Source: Clostridium sp. KNHs214
GTDB taxonomy: Bacteria; Bacillota; Clostridia; Clostridiales; Clostridiaceae
Direction: 5' to 3'
Length of the DNA stretch: 64,000 nucleotides
NCBI RefSeq assembly: GCF_000744935.1
Contig: NZ_JQMW01000011.1
Coordinates: 1,240,001-1,304,000 of the forward strand
The notes beneath the pieces were generated by a model, which was not told the origin of the DNA, made no database searches, and worked only from the letters and a program-made list of their open reading frames with translations. How positions within the stretch are numbered: the stretch's first letter is position 1; each line of letters starts with the position of its first letter. This document shows positions 26,565-36,050 of this stretch, one piece after another. The position numbers and the translations under genes are program-made.

Positions 26565-27266
26565 TTAAAAATCCCATAAAGGTCTATTCACTTCCTTAAA
26601 ATCATCAAGAGAATTTAAATATTCAACTAGAGGCTTGTAGTTTTTCTTAGAACATTTTGAAAGAGCATTCCTGTACAAGTCTTCTGTATCCCAGGATATT
26701 ATAAATAAAGGTAAATTGTTTTCAAGTAATTGCTTTAATATTAAAAACCGCTCTACTCTTCCGTTGCCATCTTGGAATGGATGAATGGTTTCAAATATAA
26801 AGTGGAATTTTGCTATGATATCTAAATTTATTTCGTTATTTTCATAATACCATGATATAAGATTTTCTAATTTATACTCAACTTCATAAGGTGGGGCTAA
26901 CTTCAGATTGGTACCCAAAATAGTATTAGGTATTTTTTTGAATACACCGGAGAAACCTCGTTCATAATCTGTTGTATTGTGCTTTAGCATGCTATGTAAA
27001 TATTTTATGTATTTCATATCAAGTTTTTTACCAATAGTTTCTATAATGTAATCAAACACGTAGGAAGAGTTTACTGTTTCTTGAATATCATCTAGGGTAT
27101 GCTTTCCTTCAACTACGTTTTTATCAAGTAAAAGTGCAAGGGATTCTGTAGTAAAGGTACTTCCTTCTATTTTATTTGAATGATATAAGAACTCATGTCT
27201 AAGTTTATAGTAAATTGAGTTTTTTACATCCTTGAATGCTTTTATATTCTTTATAAATTTATCCAA
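26565..27266 (-). CDS. Fic family protein (AMPylase-type)
   Basis: Fic core motif 'HPFQDGNGRVERF' with catalytic His, and an N-terminal 'SNKIEGS', which fits the (S/T)xxxE(G/N) autoinhibitory helix of class II Fic enzymes. Such proteins transfer AMP or related groups from nucleotides to target side chains. The TTG at 27266 is my preferred start: GGGAGTGG lies upstream, giving 'LDKFIKNIKAF' as N-terminus. A longer frame begins at 27329 without a ribosome site. Stands alone between the MITE and the arsenate reductase, no antitoxin partner seen. Confidence 0.82.
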   Translation of the reverse strand: MDKFIKNIKAFKDVKNSIYYKLRHEFLYHSNKIEGSTFTTESLALLLDKNVVEGKHTLDDIQETVNSSYVFDYIIETIGKKLDMKYIKYLHSMLKHNTTDYERGFSGVFKKIPNTILGTNLKLAPPYEVEYKLENLISWYYENNEINLDIIAKFHFIFETIHPFQDGNGRVERFLILKQLLENNLPLFIISWDTEDLYRNALSKCSKKNYKPLVEYLNSLDDFKEVNRPLWDF

Positions 27267-27563
27267 TTTAATCCACTCCCTATATTTATTATATATATTA
27301 TATATCACTACATATAATACTTCCAACATTATTCAATAGTTATCATTTACCATATTGTCTTATTAATTCAATAAATATTATTTTAGCATTACACTGAAAT
27401 GTTATGTAAGTTTAACTTAAATAATAAAGTTGTGATATATAAAAAATATGGTATAGTATAAATGAAAAAAAAGAAAAAATAGCATAAGACCATAAGTGGA
27501 TAAAGCATATGTATGTAATAACATTAGAATTGATACAAATAATATAAAGGGAGATGAATTATT

Positions 27564-27980
27564 ATGAAACCAAAAGTAGCTTTTATATGTGTTCACAATT
27601 CTTGCAGATCTCAAATAGCAGAGGCATTAGGAAAGTTATTTGCTTCGGATGTTTTTCAGTCGTATTCTGCAGGTACAGAAACAAAACCCTTAATTAATCA
27701 GGACGCTGTAAGAATAATAAAAAAACTATACGGAATAGATATGAATCAAACTCAATTTTCAAAACTACTTACGGACATACCATCAGTTGATATTGCTATA
27801 AAAATGGGATGTAATGTTGTTTGTCCATTTTTACCAGCAAAACATACAGAGGATTGGGGATTAGAGGATCCAACGGGTAAGAGTGATGAAGAGTTCATTA
27901 AAACGGCAAAAATTATTGAAGAAAAAATTAAGGATTTAGCAAATAGAATTAAAAATGATGAAATAAAGCAGTGGCTATAG
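27564..27980 (+). CDS. arsC: Arsenate reductase-type protein (LMW phosphatase fold)
   Basis: 138 residues with P-loop 'CVHNSCRS' (CX5R) at ~10-17 and 'EDPTGKSDEEF' with the Asp acid, the layout of the thioredoxin-linked ArsC family derived from low-molecular-weight tyrosine phosphatases. 'GCNVVCPFLP' supplies the further Cys residues used in the disulfide relay. Reduces arsenate to arsenite. GGGAGATG precedes the ATG. Followed by a permease and an ArsR regulator on the same strand. Confidence 0.88.
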   Translation: MKPKVAFICVHNSCRSQIAEALGKLFASDVFQSYSAGTETKPLINQDAVRIIKKLYGIDMNQTQFSKLLTDIPSVDIAIKMGCNVVCPFLPAKHTEDWGLEDPTGKSDEEFIKTAKIIEEKIKDLANRIKNDEIKQWL

Positions 27981-28205
27981 CATTGTTTGGATTAAATAAA
28001 AATATTATTATTAAAAATCGATAAAGTATTGACAGAAAACTAACTTAGAAGTATTATAACTATATAAGTATTTAGTTATATAGTTATGTGATTATATATT
28101 TATACAAATGAAATTTACGATTCAAATCAGAATGAAGAATTCTATATGTGTAGGTCTAAAAATATTATAAGGAGCATGTTTTTATGCTAAAAAGGAGGTT
28201 TTTTT

Positions 28206-29222
28206 ATGGGAATAATAGGTCAAATATTTAGTTTTCTTAACGCTCAACTTTTGAAAATGACTTGGCTTTATGAGCTTGTAAGATTGCTTGTGGAGAAGGT
28301 ATTTGGATTGTCAATTAAGGAAAGACTAGGTGGCAGCATACACTTTTTTATATATGATACCATAAAAATTTTCATACTGCTTTCGGTTTTAATATTTATA
28401 ATATCTTATATCCAAAGTTATTTTCCACCAGAGAGAACAAAGAAAATATTGGGGAATATTAAAGGAATCAAGGGAAATATATTGGGAGCGCTTCTTGGAA
28501 CTATAACCCCATTTTGTAGCTGCTCTAGTATACCTATATTTATAGGTTTTACATCGGCAGGGCTCCCTCTTGGAATAACTTTTTCATTTTTAATATCGTC
28601 ACCATTAGTGGATTTAGGGTCATTTATGATACTTATGTCATTCTTTGGAGCTAAAATAGCCATAGCATATGTAGTGGTGGGACTTGTACTTGCAGTGGTT
28701 GGTGGAACAATTATTGATAAATTAGGGATGGAAGAGTATATAGAGGGTTATGTTAAAGAAATAGGGAATGTAGATGCTGAAGTAGTTGAATTAAACCGCA
28801 AAGAAAGAATATCTTATGCTAAAGGGCAAGTTTCGGATATAATTCATAAAGTTTGGTTATATGTTTTTATAGGGGTAGGTATTGGAGCTGCAATTCACAA
28901 CTGGATACCTCAATCTGTAATAGAAAATGTAGTTGGTAGTAAAAATCCATTCGCAGTAATACTTGCCACAGTGGTTGGAATTCCAATGTATGCAGATATA
29001 TTTGGAACTATTCCAATAGCAGAAGCATTGTTTGCCAAAGGCGTAGGTATAGGAACTATATTATCATTTATGATGGCTGTAACAGCACTTTCTCTACCAT
29101 CAATGATTATGCTTAGCAAAGTTGTAAAGCGCAAGTTATTGTATGTGTTTGTAACAATAGTTGCCATAGGAATAATAATAATAGGATATTCATTTAATAT
29201 ATACTCATATATTTTTGTGTAA
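28206..29222 (+). CDS. YraQ/ArsP-like permease
   Basis: 338 residues, about eight to ten membrane segments. 'GTITPFCSCSSIPIFIGF' near residue 100 is the conserved cysteine-containing motif of the DUF318/YraQ group that includes ArsP organoarsenical efflux permeases. Its position between arsC and an ArsR-type gene supports arsenic or organoarsenic efflux. It is not ArsB or Acr3. Start at ATG after AAAGGAGG. Confidence 0.82.
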   Translation: MGIIGQIFSFLNAQLLKMTWLYELVRLLVEKVFGLSIKERLGGSIHFFIYDTIKIFILLSVLIFIISYIQSYFPPERTKKILGNIKGIKGNILGALLGTITPFCSCSSIPIFIGFTSAGLPLGITFSFLISSPLVDLGSFMILMSFFGAKIAIAYVVVGLVLAVVGGTIIDKLGMEEYIEGYVKEIGNVDAEVVELNRKERISYAKGQVSDIIHKVWLYVFIGVGIGAAIHNWIPQSVIENVVGSKNPFAVILATVVGIPMYADIFGTIPIAEALFAKGVGIGTILSFMMAVTALSLPSMIMLSKVVKRKLLYVFVTIVAIGIIIIGYSFNIYSYIFV

Positions 29223-29270
29223 ATAATGGAGTTCCATCAGCAGAAGAAATAAAAATATTTGTAATTTTAA

Positions 29271-29296
29271 TGGGGCCTACTAAGGGTCCTTTTTTC
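29271..29296 (+). terminator. Short terminator
   Basis: GGGCCT/GGGTCC-type hairpin with G-T pairs and a T6 run, 50 bp after the permease stop codon. Confidence 0.55.
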
Positions 29297-29412
29297 ATCA
29301 ATAAGAATTTCAAATAAAATCCATATTGAAATGATATAGTAAGTGGCCTATACTAAATACAAAACTTAATTTTATGCTGATTTTGAAAGGATTTTAAAAG
29401 GAGGATATAGAT

Positions 29413-29709
29413 TTGAATTTTGATGATTTTACAATAAATGTGCTTAAAGCTATGGCACATCCAGTTAGATATAAAATAATAAAATTTCTTTATAAGGGTC
29501 CTAAATGTGTTTGCAAACTAAATGAGGAATTTGATTTTAGCCAAGCAAATCTTTCCCAGCATCTTAGGATTTTAAAAGATGCGGGAATATTAAAAAGTGA
29601 AAAGGTTGGGCTGGAGACGCATTATAGTTTGTACAGCGACGATATAAAGGATATATTACAAAGTGTGGAGAAATACGTTCAAAAGCTTTTAGATAATGCA
29701 ACTAAGTAG
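29413..29709 (+). CDS. ArsR-family metalloregulator
   Basis: 98-residue winged-helix protein: 'KAMAHPVRYKIIKFLY' opening, 'KCVCKLNEEF' with the CxC of the arsenic/metal site in helix 3, and recognition helix 'FSQANLSQHLRILKDAGIL'. Expected to repress the arsC/permease genes and release on metal binding. TTG start at 29413 with AGGAGG eight bases upstream. Downstream of the genes it probably controls and 29 bp before aroA. Confidence 0.87.
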   Translation: MNFDDFTINVLKAMAHPVRYKIIKFLYKGPKCVCKLNEEFDFSQANLSQHLRILKDAGILKSEKVGLETHYSLYSDDIKDILQSVEKYVQKLLDNATK

Positions 29710-29738
29710 TAAATAATGAGTTGGTAAAGGATGATGTT

Positions 29739-31367
29739 ATGTCTAGTGTTAAAATTATCCCTAAAAAGTTAAAAGGAACTATAGAAATCCCGCCTTCTAA
29801 AAGCCTAGCACATAGAGCTATAATAGCTGCAGGGCTTGCATATGGGGAAAGTATTATAGAGAACATAGAGTATTCCAAAGATATATTGGCAACCATAGAA
29901 GGAATGGAGAATTTTGGAGTTAAGATAGAAGAGATAAATAATGAAATTGAAACCAAAAATGCAAATAATAAAGTGAATACAGAGAAGATAAATAATAAAA
30001 ATGAAGTGGAAAAGATAGATAGTAAAATTGAATTAAAAGAAATAAATAATAAAAATGAAGTTCAATATGTAAATAGCGATGTTGAAAAGGAAAATATAAG
30101 CAAAGAAGTTTCAATGGAATATATAAATGATGCGAGAAAAGTAACTTTAAAAATAAAAGGAACTAGCAATATAAAAATACAAAATGAAATTATAGATTGT
30201 ATAGAATCTGGGTCTACTCTTAGATTTTTAACCCCAATAGCTTTGCTTCAAGGGGAAGATGAAGTTACTTTCATTGGAAGAGGAAAACTTCCAGAAAGAC
30301 CTTTAGATGAGTACTACAGTATTTTTAATAAGCAAAATATATTTTATAAAAACAATAATGGAAAACTGCCCTTAAGTATAAAAGGAAAGCTAAGATCTGG
30401 AGATTTTTACGTTAAAGGAAATATAAGCTCTCAGTTTATTACAGGTTTAATGTTTGCACTTCCACTGTTAGATAGAGATTCAAAAATAATCATAACATCT
30501 AATTTAGAATCCAAGCCTTATGTGGATTTGACCATAGACATGTTAAAAAAGTTTGGGATAGAAATAGATAACAATGGTTACAAGGAATTTTATATAAAGG
30601 GAAATCAGAAGTATAAAAGTAGAAAATACAAAGTAGAAGGTGACTTTTCTCAAGCTGCTTTTTGGCTTATAGGAGGCCTACTGGGAGAAGGTATTAAATG
30701 CGAAAATTTAGATATAAATTCTCTTCAGGGAGATAAAGAAATATTGAATGTTATAAGAAAGATGGGCGGGAATTTAACTATAAATGAAAGCTTTATTCAG
30801 TCCACTTTAAAATTAATTAATAAAAAAAATGGGATTTTTAATGATGAAACAGATTTAAAATTAATTAATGAAAAAAACAAAACTTTTGATGATGAAACAG
30901 ATTTTATTAGAAATAATTTTTCAAAATTAATCAAAGAAACATTTGAAAATACTTCACAAAGGGATACTATGACTATAGACGCATCCCAAATACCAGATTT
31001 AGTGCCTATTCTTGCAGTAGCCGGCACCGCAAAATATGGAGTTACAAAAATTATAAATGCCCAAAGAGTTAGAATAAAGGAATGCGACAGATTACATGCT
31101 ATAGCTTGTGAATTAAATAAAATTGGAGGAGACATTAAAGAGCTTCAGGATGGCTTGATTATAAACGGAGGCAGTAAATTAAAAGGCGGAGAAGTTGAAA
31201 GTTGGAACGATCACAGAATAGCTATGGCTTTAGGCATAGCATCTAGCCTTTGTCAGGAGCCTTTAATAATAAAAAATAGTGAAGTTGTGGAAAAATCCTA
31301 TCCAGATTTTTGGGAGGATTTTAAAAAATTAGGTGGTGATGTACTTGAGTGGAATATGGGGAAATAA
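29739..31367 (+). CDS. aroA: EPSP synthase with two repeat-rich insertions
   Basis: 5-enolpyruvylshikimate-3-phosphate synthase, sixth step of the shikimate pathway. Core motifs: 'PPSKSLAHRAIIAAGLA' (PEP/S3P site), 'SGSTLRFLTPIALL', 'LPERPLDEY', 'GNISSQFITGLMFALPLL', 'ECDRLHAIACEL' and 'WNDHRIAMALGIASSL'. At ~542 residues it is over 100 longer than the usual ~430. The excess sits in two low-complexity blocks, about residues 66-129 and 356-404, each built from in-frame DNA duplications. ATG at 29739 follows AAAGGATG. The stop overlaps the aroC start. Confidence 0.93.
   Translation: MSSVKIIPKKLKGTIEIPPSKSLAHRAIIAAGLAYGESIIENIEYSKDILATIEGMENFGVKIEEINNEIETKNANNKVNTEKINNKNEVEKIDSKIELKEINNKNEVQYVNSDVEKENISKEVSMEYINDARKVTLKIKGTSNIKIQNEIIDCIESGSTLRFLTPIALLQGEDEVTFIGRGKLPERPLDEYYSIFNKQNIFYKNNNGKLPLSIKGKLRSGDFYVKGNISSQFITGLMFALPLLDRDSKIIITSNLESKPYVDLTIDMLKKFGIEIDNNGYKEFYIKGNQKYKSRKYKVEGDFSQAAFWLIGGLLGEGIKCENLDINSLQGDKEILNVIRKMGGNLTINESFIQSTLKLINKKNGIFNDETDLKLINEKNKTFDDETDFIRNNFSKLIKETFENTSQRDTMTIDASQIPDLVPILAVAGTAKYGVTKIINAQRVRIKECDRLHAIACELNKIGGDIKELQDGLIINGGSKLKGGEVESWNDHRIAMALGIASSLCQEPLIIKNSEVVEKSYPDFWEDFKKLGGDVLEWNMGK
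29991..30061. repeat. In-frame repeats in aroA, first insertion
   Basis: AATAATAAAAATGAAGT occurs at 29991-30007 and 30045-30061, 54 bp (18 codons) apart, within a stretch coding Asn/Lys/Glu/Ile-rich sequence ('EKINNKNEVEKI', 'KEINNKNEVQYV'). Confidence 0.85.
30807..30902. repeat. 48-bp tandem repeat in aroA, second insertion
   Basis: Two 48-bp units (30807-30854, 30855-30902) encode LKLINKKNGIFNDETD and LKLINEKNKTFDDETD. In frame, so the protein stays open. Confidence 0.9.
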
Positions 31368-32424
31368 AATAAAGTATTCTATATTTGGAGAATCCCATGG
31401 AGAGGGCATTGGCATGGTTATAGATGGATTGGAGCCAGGTATAGAATTGGATTTGGATTTTATAGAAGGGGAAATGACAAGGAGAGCTCCAGGCAAAGAT
31501 AAGCTTTCTACCACAAGAAAAGAAGGAGATTGTTTTAAAATACTAAGTGGATATTTCAAGGGAAAAACCACAGGCACTCCTTTGTGTGTATTTATAGAAA
31601 ATACCAATAAAAAGAGCAAGGATTATGATAAAATTAAAGAAATAATAAGGCCTTCTCATGCTGATTACACGGGAAAAATAAGATATAATGGTTTTAATGA
31701 TTACAGAGGGGGAGGACATTTTTCTGGAAGATTAACGGCACCGCTGGTTTTTGCAGGAGCAATAGCAAAGCAGATTCTTAAAAGACAAAATATAATAATT
31801 GGCAGTCACATAAAAAGCATAAAAAATATTGAAGATGACTATTTTAATGAGGATAATTTAAATAAAGCAACCATAGAAAGTCTTTTAGCTCAAAGGTTTC
31901 CCCTAATAGATATAAATAAAAAACAAATCATGGAAGAAGAAATATTAAAGGCTAGGGCAGAAAAAGATTCTCTAGGTGGAGTAATAGAATGTGCTATTTT
32001 AAATGTTAAGGCTGGAGTTGGGGAGCCTTTTTTTAACTCTGTGGAAAGCACTCTATCACAGCTTTTGTTTTCAATTCCCGCTATAAAGGGAGTTGAATTT
32101 GGATTGGGTTTTGAAATCACTAAGCTAAAGGCATCAGAGGTAAATGATGAGGTTTATGTAGAAGAAAATACTATTAAAACTTACAGCAATAATAACGGGG
32201 GGATACTTGGCGGAATAACAAACGGCATGCCAATTGTATTTAGGGTAGCAGTGAAGCCAACCCCATCCATAGGCAAGCCTCAAAGAACGGTGGATATTTC
32301 TAAAATGGAAAACACCCTTTTAGAGATAGAAGGAAGACACGACCCATGTATTGTTAAGAGAGCTGTGCCAGTAATAGAAGCTGTAGCGGCTATGGCTATA
32401 CTAGAATTGATAAAAGAGGGGTAA
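31345..32424 (+). CDS. aroC: Chorismate synthase
   Basis: About 359 residues. 'GESHGEGIGMVIDGLEPG' near the start, 'RPSHADYTGKIRYNG' and 'GGGHFSGRLTAPLVFAGAIAK' are chorismate synthase signatures for FMN and EPSP binding. Last step of the shikimate pathway, acting on the product of the upstream aroA. The TTG at 31345 gives the family-typical (M)SGIWGNKIKYS N-terminus and has AGGTGGTG upstream; it lies inside the end of aroA, so the two are translationally coupled. Confidence 0.95.
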   Translation: MSGIWGNKIKYSIFGESHGEGIGMVIDGLEPGIELDLDFIEGEMTRRAPGKDKLSTTRKEGDCFKILSGYFKGKTTGTPLCVFIENTNKKSKDYDKIKEIIRPSHADYTGKIRYNGFNDYRGGGHFSGRLTAPLVFAGAIAKQILKRQNIIIGSHIKSIKNIEDDYFNEDNLNKATIESLLAQRFPLIDINKKQIMEEEILKARAEKDSLGGVIECAILNVKAGVGEPFFNSVESTLSQLLFSIPAIKGVEFGLGFEITKLKASEVNDEVYVEENTIKTYSNNNGGILGGITNGMPIVFRVAVKPTPSIGKPQRTVDISKMENTLLEIEGRHDPCIVKRAVPVIEAVAAMAILELIKEG

Positions 32425-32428
32425 AATT

Positions 32429-32902
32429 ATGATTAAGTTAGATATACCAGGATATAAAAAACTGAAGATTAAAAATGTAGTGTTTGATTTTAACGGAACC
32501 ATAGCAAAAGATGGAGTTTTAGTAGAGGGAATAAGGGAAAGAATTCATGCCTTGAAGGATTTAGGACTAGATGTATATGTGTTAACGGCTGATACTAATG
32601 GTTCTGTGGCACAGCAGTGCAGAGATCTTCCAGTTAATATAGAGATTTTCGCAAAGGGAGATGCGCTAGAGGAAAAAAAGAATGTAGTTGAAAGATTAGG
32701 GGCAGATAACACTATAGCTGTAGGTAATGGCAGAAACGATATAGATATGTTTAAAAGTAGCGAATTATCTATTGCCATACTTGGCAGTGAGGGATGTTAT
32801 TCAAAAACATTACTAGAGGCAGATATAGTAGTAAATAGTTCAGTAGATGCTGTAGAGCTTTTATTGAACCCAAACAGAATTAAAGCTACGCTGAGAATAT
32901 AA
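32429..32902 (+). CDS. HAD-like protein related to soluble P-type ATPase domains
   Basis: 157 residues with 'VVFDFNGTIAKDG' as nucleophile motif, 'VLTADTNGS' as motif II and 'VGNGRNDIDMFK' as motif IV. It resembles COG4087 'soluble P-type ATPase' phosphatases that correspond to the P-domain without membrane parts. Four bases after aroC, so probably cotranscribed. Substrate unknown. Confidence 0.8.
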   Translation: MIKLDIPGYKKLKIKNVVFDFNGTIAKDGVLVEGIRERIHALKDLGLDVYVLTADTNGSVAQQCRDLPVNIEIFAKGDALEEKKNVVERLGADNTIAVGNGRNDIDMFKSSELSIAILGSEGCYSKTLLEADIVVNSSVDAVELLLNPNRIKATLRI

Positions 32903-32987
32903 AATTTAAGTAGAAATAGATTGATGATATCTGAGAAACCGTATATTTTATTGGTATTTAGAGAAGATAAAAATGGAGGGTGTAGCT

Positions 32988-33735
32988 GTGAAGCATAGTG
33001 ATAATAAGGTTTTTTTTATTGCAGTGAAAAATATAAAAGAAAGTTTATCTGTAATTAAAAATTTATATGATGTTTTAAGAATAGTAGATCCTAAGGGAAA
33101 AAAGACCTTATACGTAGAAGGCGAAAATGAGGTTTCAAAAGGCCAAAATTGTTATGAGTTTTGGAGAAGTGGAAAGTATTGTGAAAACTGCATTTCTATG
33201 AGGGCATATAATGAAGAAGATACGTTTTTTAAAGTTGAATACAATAAAGAAAAGGTATTTTTAATAACTGCAGCTCCAGTAATTGTAGACTCTAAAAAAT
33301 ATGTAGTTGAAATATTAAAAAATATAACGGAAAAAGGTTTTTTCTCAGAAGATAGGGAAAAGAGCATAACAAAATTTAAAAATATAATAAGAGATATAAA
33401 TGAGCTGGCTATAATAGATGAATTGACAGGAATATATAATAGAAGATATATAAATGAAAGAATGCCTGTGGATGTGAGTAATAATATACTAGAAAATAAA
33501 CCAATATCAATAATAATGGCAGATATAGATTTTTTTAAAAATATTAACGACACATATGGTCATTCCATAGGTGATAAGATTATAAAGGATGTAGCCAATA
33601 TTTTAAAAGAAAATATTAGACGCAGCAGCGATTGGGTGGCTAGATATGGTGGAGAAGAATTTTTTATTGTATTGAACGATACTACAGGACAAGGTGCTTA
33701 TACAGTGGCTGAAAAAATAAGAAAAATCATAGAAG
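32988..33735 (+). pseudogene. Diguanylate cyclase, 5' part interrupted by transposon
   Basis: Encodes a PAS-like sensor part (~1-120, with paired cysteines 'CYEFWRSGKYCENC') and most of a GGDEF domain: 'DELTGIYNRRYINERM', 'IIMADIDFFKNINDTYGHSIGD' and the active-site 'RYGGEEFFIVL'. It runs into the transposon left end, adding a short foreign tail before a stop at 33764. The missing last ~55 residues are at 36888-37057. GGAGGG fits a GTG start at 32988 better than the ATG at 32973. Without the end of the domain cyclase activity is doubtful. Confidence 0.88.
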
Positions 33736-33863
33736 TGTTAAACGTCAAATTTCTCCTAATTTAAACGTCAGTTTATTTCTATAATTATAGTACAATTTAC
33801 GTCAAATTATTTCTACAAAATCACTTTATTTTTAATGAAAAATCATTTTGCACCTAAAAGAAA

Positions 33864-33881
33864 AAGGAGCTAGCGCTCCTT
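33864..33881 (-). terminator. Terminator of the transposon operon
   Basis: AAGGAGC/GCTCCTT stem with a TAGC loop, followed on the minus strand by TTTTTCTTTT, seven bases beyond the ATPase stop codon. Confidence 0.75.
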
Positions 33882-33887
33882 GTGATT

Positions 33888-34691
33888 TTAATGCAGTGAT
33901 ATTTCATTGGCGGCAGCCATTATTATATCAGTATCGATTACGTTTTTTTCGTGCTGCGCACCTATTATTAAAGCCTTAGTTAATATCATATTTAAGCGTC
34001 TTATAGAGCCAGCACAGCTTCTATATGCAGCCAAAACAGCATTATTATCAAATATTTCTGGCGAAGCCCCTGCTAATGATAATCTAGAATTAATATATTC
34101 TAAAGCTTCAATTTCAGAAAATCCTTCAAAATTATAATTTATTATTATTCTTTGTTTTAATGCCTCGTGTATCTGCTTTTCTAAGATATTATTTAACACA
34201 GGTTGTCCTATCAAAACTAAGGAAAAGCAATCTTTTGAGTCCATAGAGAAGTTCATAAGTAGCTTTAAATCCTTTAAAATATCATTATTTAGATATTGTG
34301 CTTCATCCCAAACTAATATATAATGCACACGTTTATCTGTACTCATACTTTCCATATAGTCTTTTATGCTCTTAAACATGTCAGATTTACGAGAAGAAGG
34401 TTCAATTCCTAAGGAGATGCAAAATTGCCTATAGAACTCAGTAGTAGTTACAGTGGTAAAGCAAAGATATATAACCTTTGTTAAATTAGGGTTTACTTTT
34501 TTAGCAAAGCACCTTAAGGCAAAGGTTTTTCCACTACCTGGTGAAGCTGTAAATAAGCCGATTCCCCTAGCTTCATTAAGATACTCAAGTCTTGATATCA
34601 TCTCTTTTAGATCATTTGACATATAGGCATCTTTTTCTTTTATGCCTTTTTCAAATGGATTCATTGTCATACCATAAAATTGTTTAAACAT
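33888..34691 (-). CDS. Transposon AAA ATPase (TniB/ExeA-like)
   Basis: About 267 residues. Walker A 'TASPGSGKT' (~45-53), Walker B 'YILVWDEAQYL' (~130), sensor region 'SLVLIGQP' and arginine-finger region 'EALKQRI'. This is the ATPase class that partners Mu/Tn7-like DD(35)E transposases as target selector (MuB/TnsC/TniB/IstB type). The ATG at 34691 overlaps the end of the transposase gene, so translation is coupled; a possible ATG lies four codons earlier. Confidence 0.87.
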   Translation of the reverse strand: MFKQFYGMTMNPFEKGIKEKDAYMSNDLKEMISRLEYLNEARGIGLFTASPGSGKTFALRCFAKKVNPNLTKVIYLCFTTVTTTEFYRQFCISLGIEPSSRKSDMFKSIKDYMESMSTDKRVHYILVWDEAQYLNNDILKDLKLLMNFSMDSKDCFSLVLIGQPVLNNILEKQIHEALKQRIIINYNFEGFSEIEALEYINSRLSLAGASPEIFDNNAVLAAYRSCAGSIRRLNMILTKALIIGAQHEKNVIDTDIIMAAANEISLH

Positions 34692-35943
34692 TTTTAACAC
34701 CATCCTTTGAATAGTCTATAGTAAATGCATTCCTGCGTTTGGTTTTACCATTTTCAATCTTATTTGTTTTTCTAATGCTGTATTTAGCATTTTCATAATA
34801 TACATATGCATTATCCATATCATCAGGTAAATATCTTACTTCAACTTTCTGTCCTATAAATTGCATAGGTACATCATAAGATATTTTATCAATGCTTATG
34901 GTTGAGTCATTATTAACTCTTCGTTGTATGCGATTCATAAAGCAATTATCCAGCCACTCACTATCAGTAGCTACCTTAACATGAGCTAAATCGCTTTTAT
35001 ATCTATCGATCGGACGTTGAGATGTAGCTGAATGTACTGTTACATTATGCTTGTTTATATATGCGAATAGCTCATCATTTAGCTCCGCTAAGGAGGATAT
35101 AGATTCTACATCTAGAGTGTTTAGCCATCTACTTTTTAATGTTCTAAAATTTCTTTCTACTTTTCCTTTGGATGCTCCATCCCTTACCATAGTGTGCAGT
35201 TCTACTATTCCAAGAGATCCACAGATAAGACTTAATTGCTCATTTTTATAAGGAGAACCGTTGTCCAAGTAAAGTTTATTAGGTATGCCATATCTAGCGA
35301 TAGCTTCTTTAAGTACCTTTTGAAAATTATAAGAGTTATCATTGTAAAAGAATCTTCCGCCAACGATAAGTCTTGATTTATCATCAATTAGCATAATTAG
35401 ATATGTTCTTTTACGTATGCCATTTTCAGTAATATACGGGCCATAGCATGTATCACCTTGGTACATGCCAGTTGCAAACTCTTCTTCAAAGGCTTTTCTA
35501 TCTTTCATATTTATGCATCTAGCAGATTTAAGATCATTATTTTTTATAAATCTTTGAACTGTAGATAATGATATATTTTTTTCATTGATAAAGCCATCTT
35601 CGATAAGTTTATGATATATAAGAGTAGCATTAATTTTAGGAAATGCATTTTTTAGCATATATATCTGTTCTATAGCTACATCATTTAACTTTCTGGTTTT
35701 CCCTATGTCGCTACGCGTCTTCGGTAGAAGGGCATCAAAACCAAACCTATTATAATCTGATTCCCAATTAGATAGTGTTCCAGGACTATATAAAACTGAC
35801 TTACCGTTAGGTAATTTTACAGGAGTAGCAGCAACACGTCTATAGTAAGCAATTTTCGAGCTTTCAGTATAAGTATTATTTATAGCTGGAGCTATTAGTG
35901 CTAGTCTAATAGAAGCTATTTCAATCATTTCTTTGTTATTCAT
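34684..35943 (-). CDS. Mu/TniA-type DD(35)E transposase
   Basis: 419 residues. N-terminal HTH part (~45-135, 'YSPGTLSNWESDYNRFGFDAL'), integrase core with D164 ('YQGDTCYG'), D227 ('YLDNGSPY') and E263 ('GKVERNF'), the last two 35 residues apart, then a Mu-transposase C-terminal beta-barrel (~345-395, 'ISYDVPMQFIGQKVEVRY'). Catalyses DNA breakage and joining. All three acidic residues are intact, so it may be active. Ends overlap the ATPase gene. Confidence 0.9.
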   Translation of the reverse strand: MNNKEMIEIASIRLALIAPAINNTYTESSKIAYYRRVAATPVKLPNGKSVLYSPGTLSNWESDYNRFGFDALLPKTRSDIGKTRKLNDVAIEQIYMLKNAFPKINATLIYHKLIEDGFINEKNISLSTVQRFIKNNDLKSARCINMKDRKAFEEEFATGMYQGDTCYGPYITENGIRKRTYLIMLIDDKSRLIVGGRFFYNDNSYNFQKVLKEAIARYGIPNKLYLDNGSPYKNEQLSLICGSLGIVELHTMVRDGASKGKVERNFRTLKSRWLNTLDVESISSLAELNDELFAYINKHNVTVHSATSQRPIDRYKSDLAHVKVATDSEWLDNCFMNRIQRRVNNDSTISIDKISYDVPMQFIGQKVEVRYLPDDMDNAYVYYENAKYSIRKTNKIENGKTKRRNAFTIDYSKDGVKNV

Positions 35944-36050
35944 TTCAACATCACCTCTATAAAAATGCTATCATGGGGAAATTATAATATCCATTATCGT
36001 ATTAAGTGGTATATATAAAATAAAATAAAAAGTATATAGCTATAGCTTAA

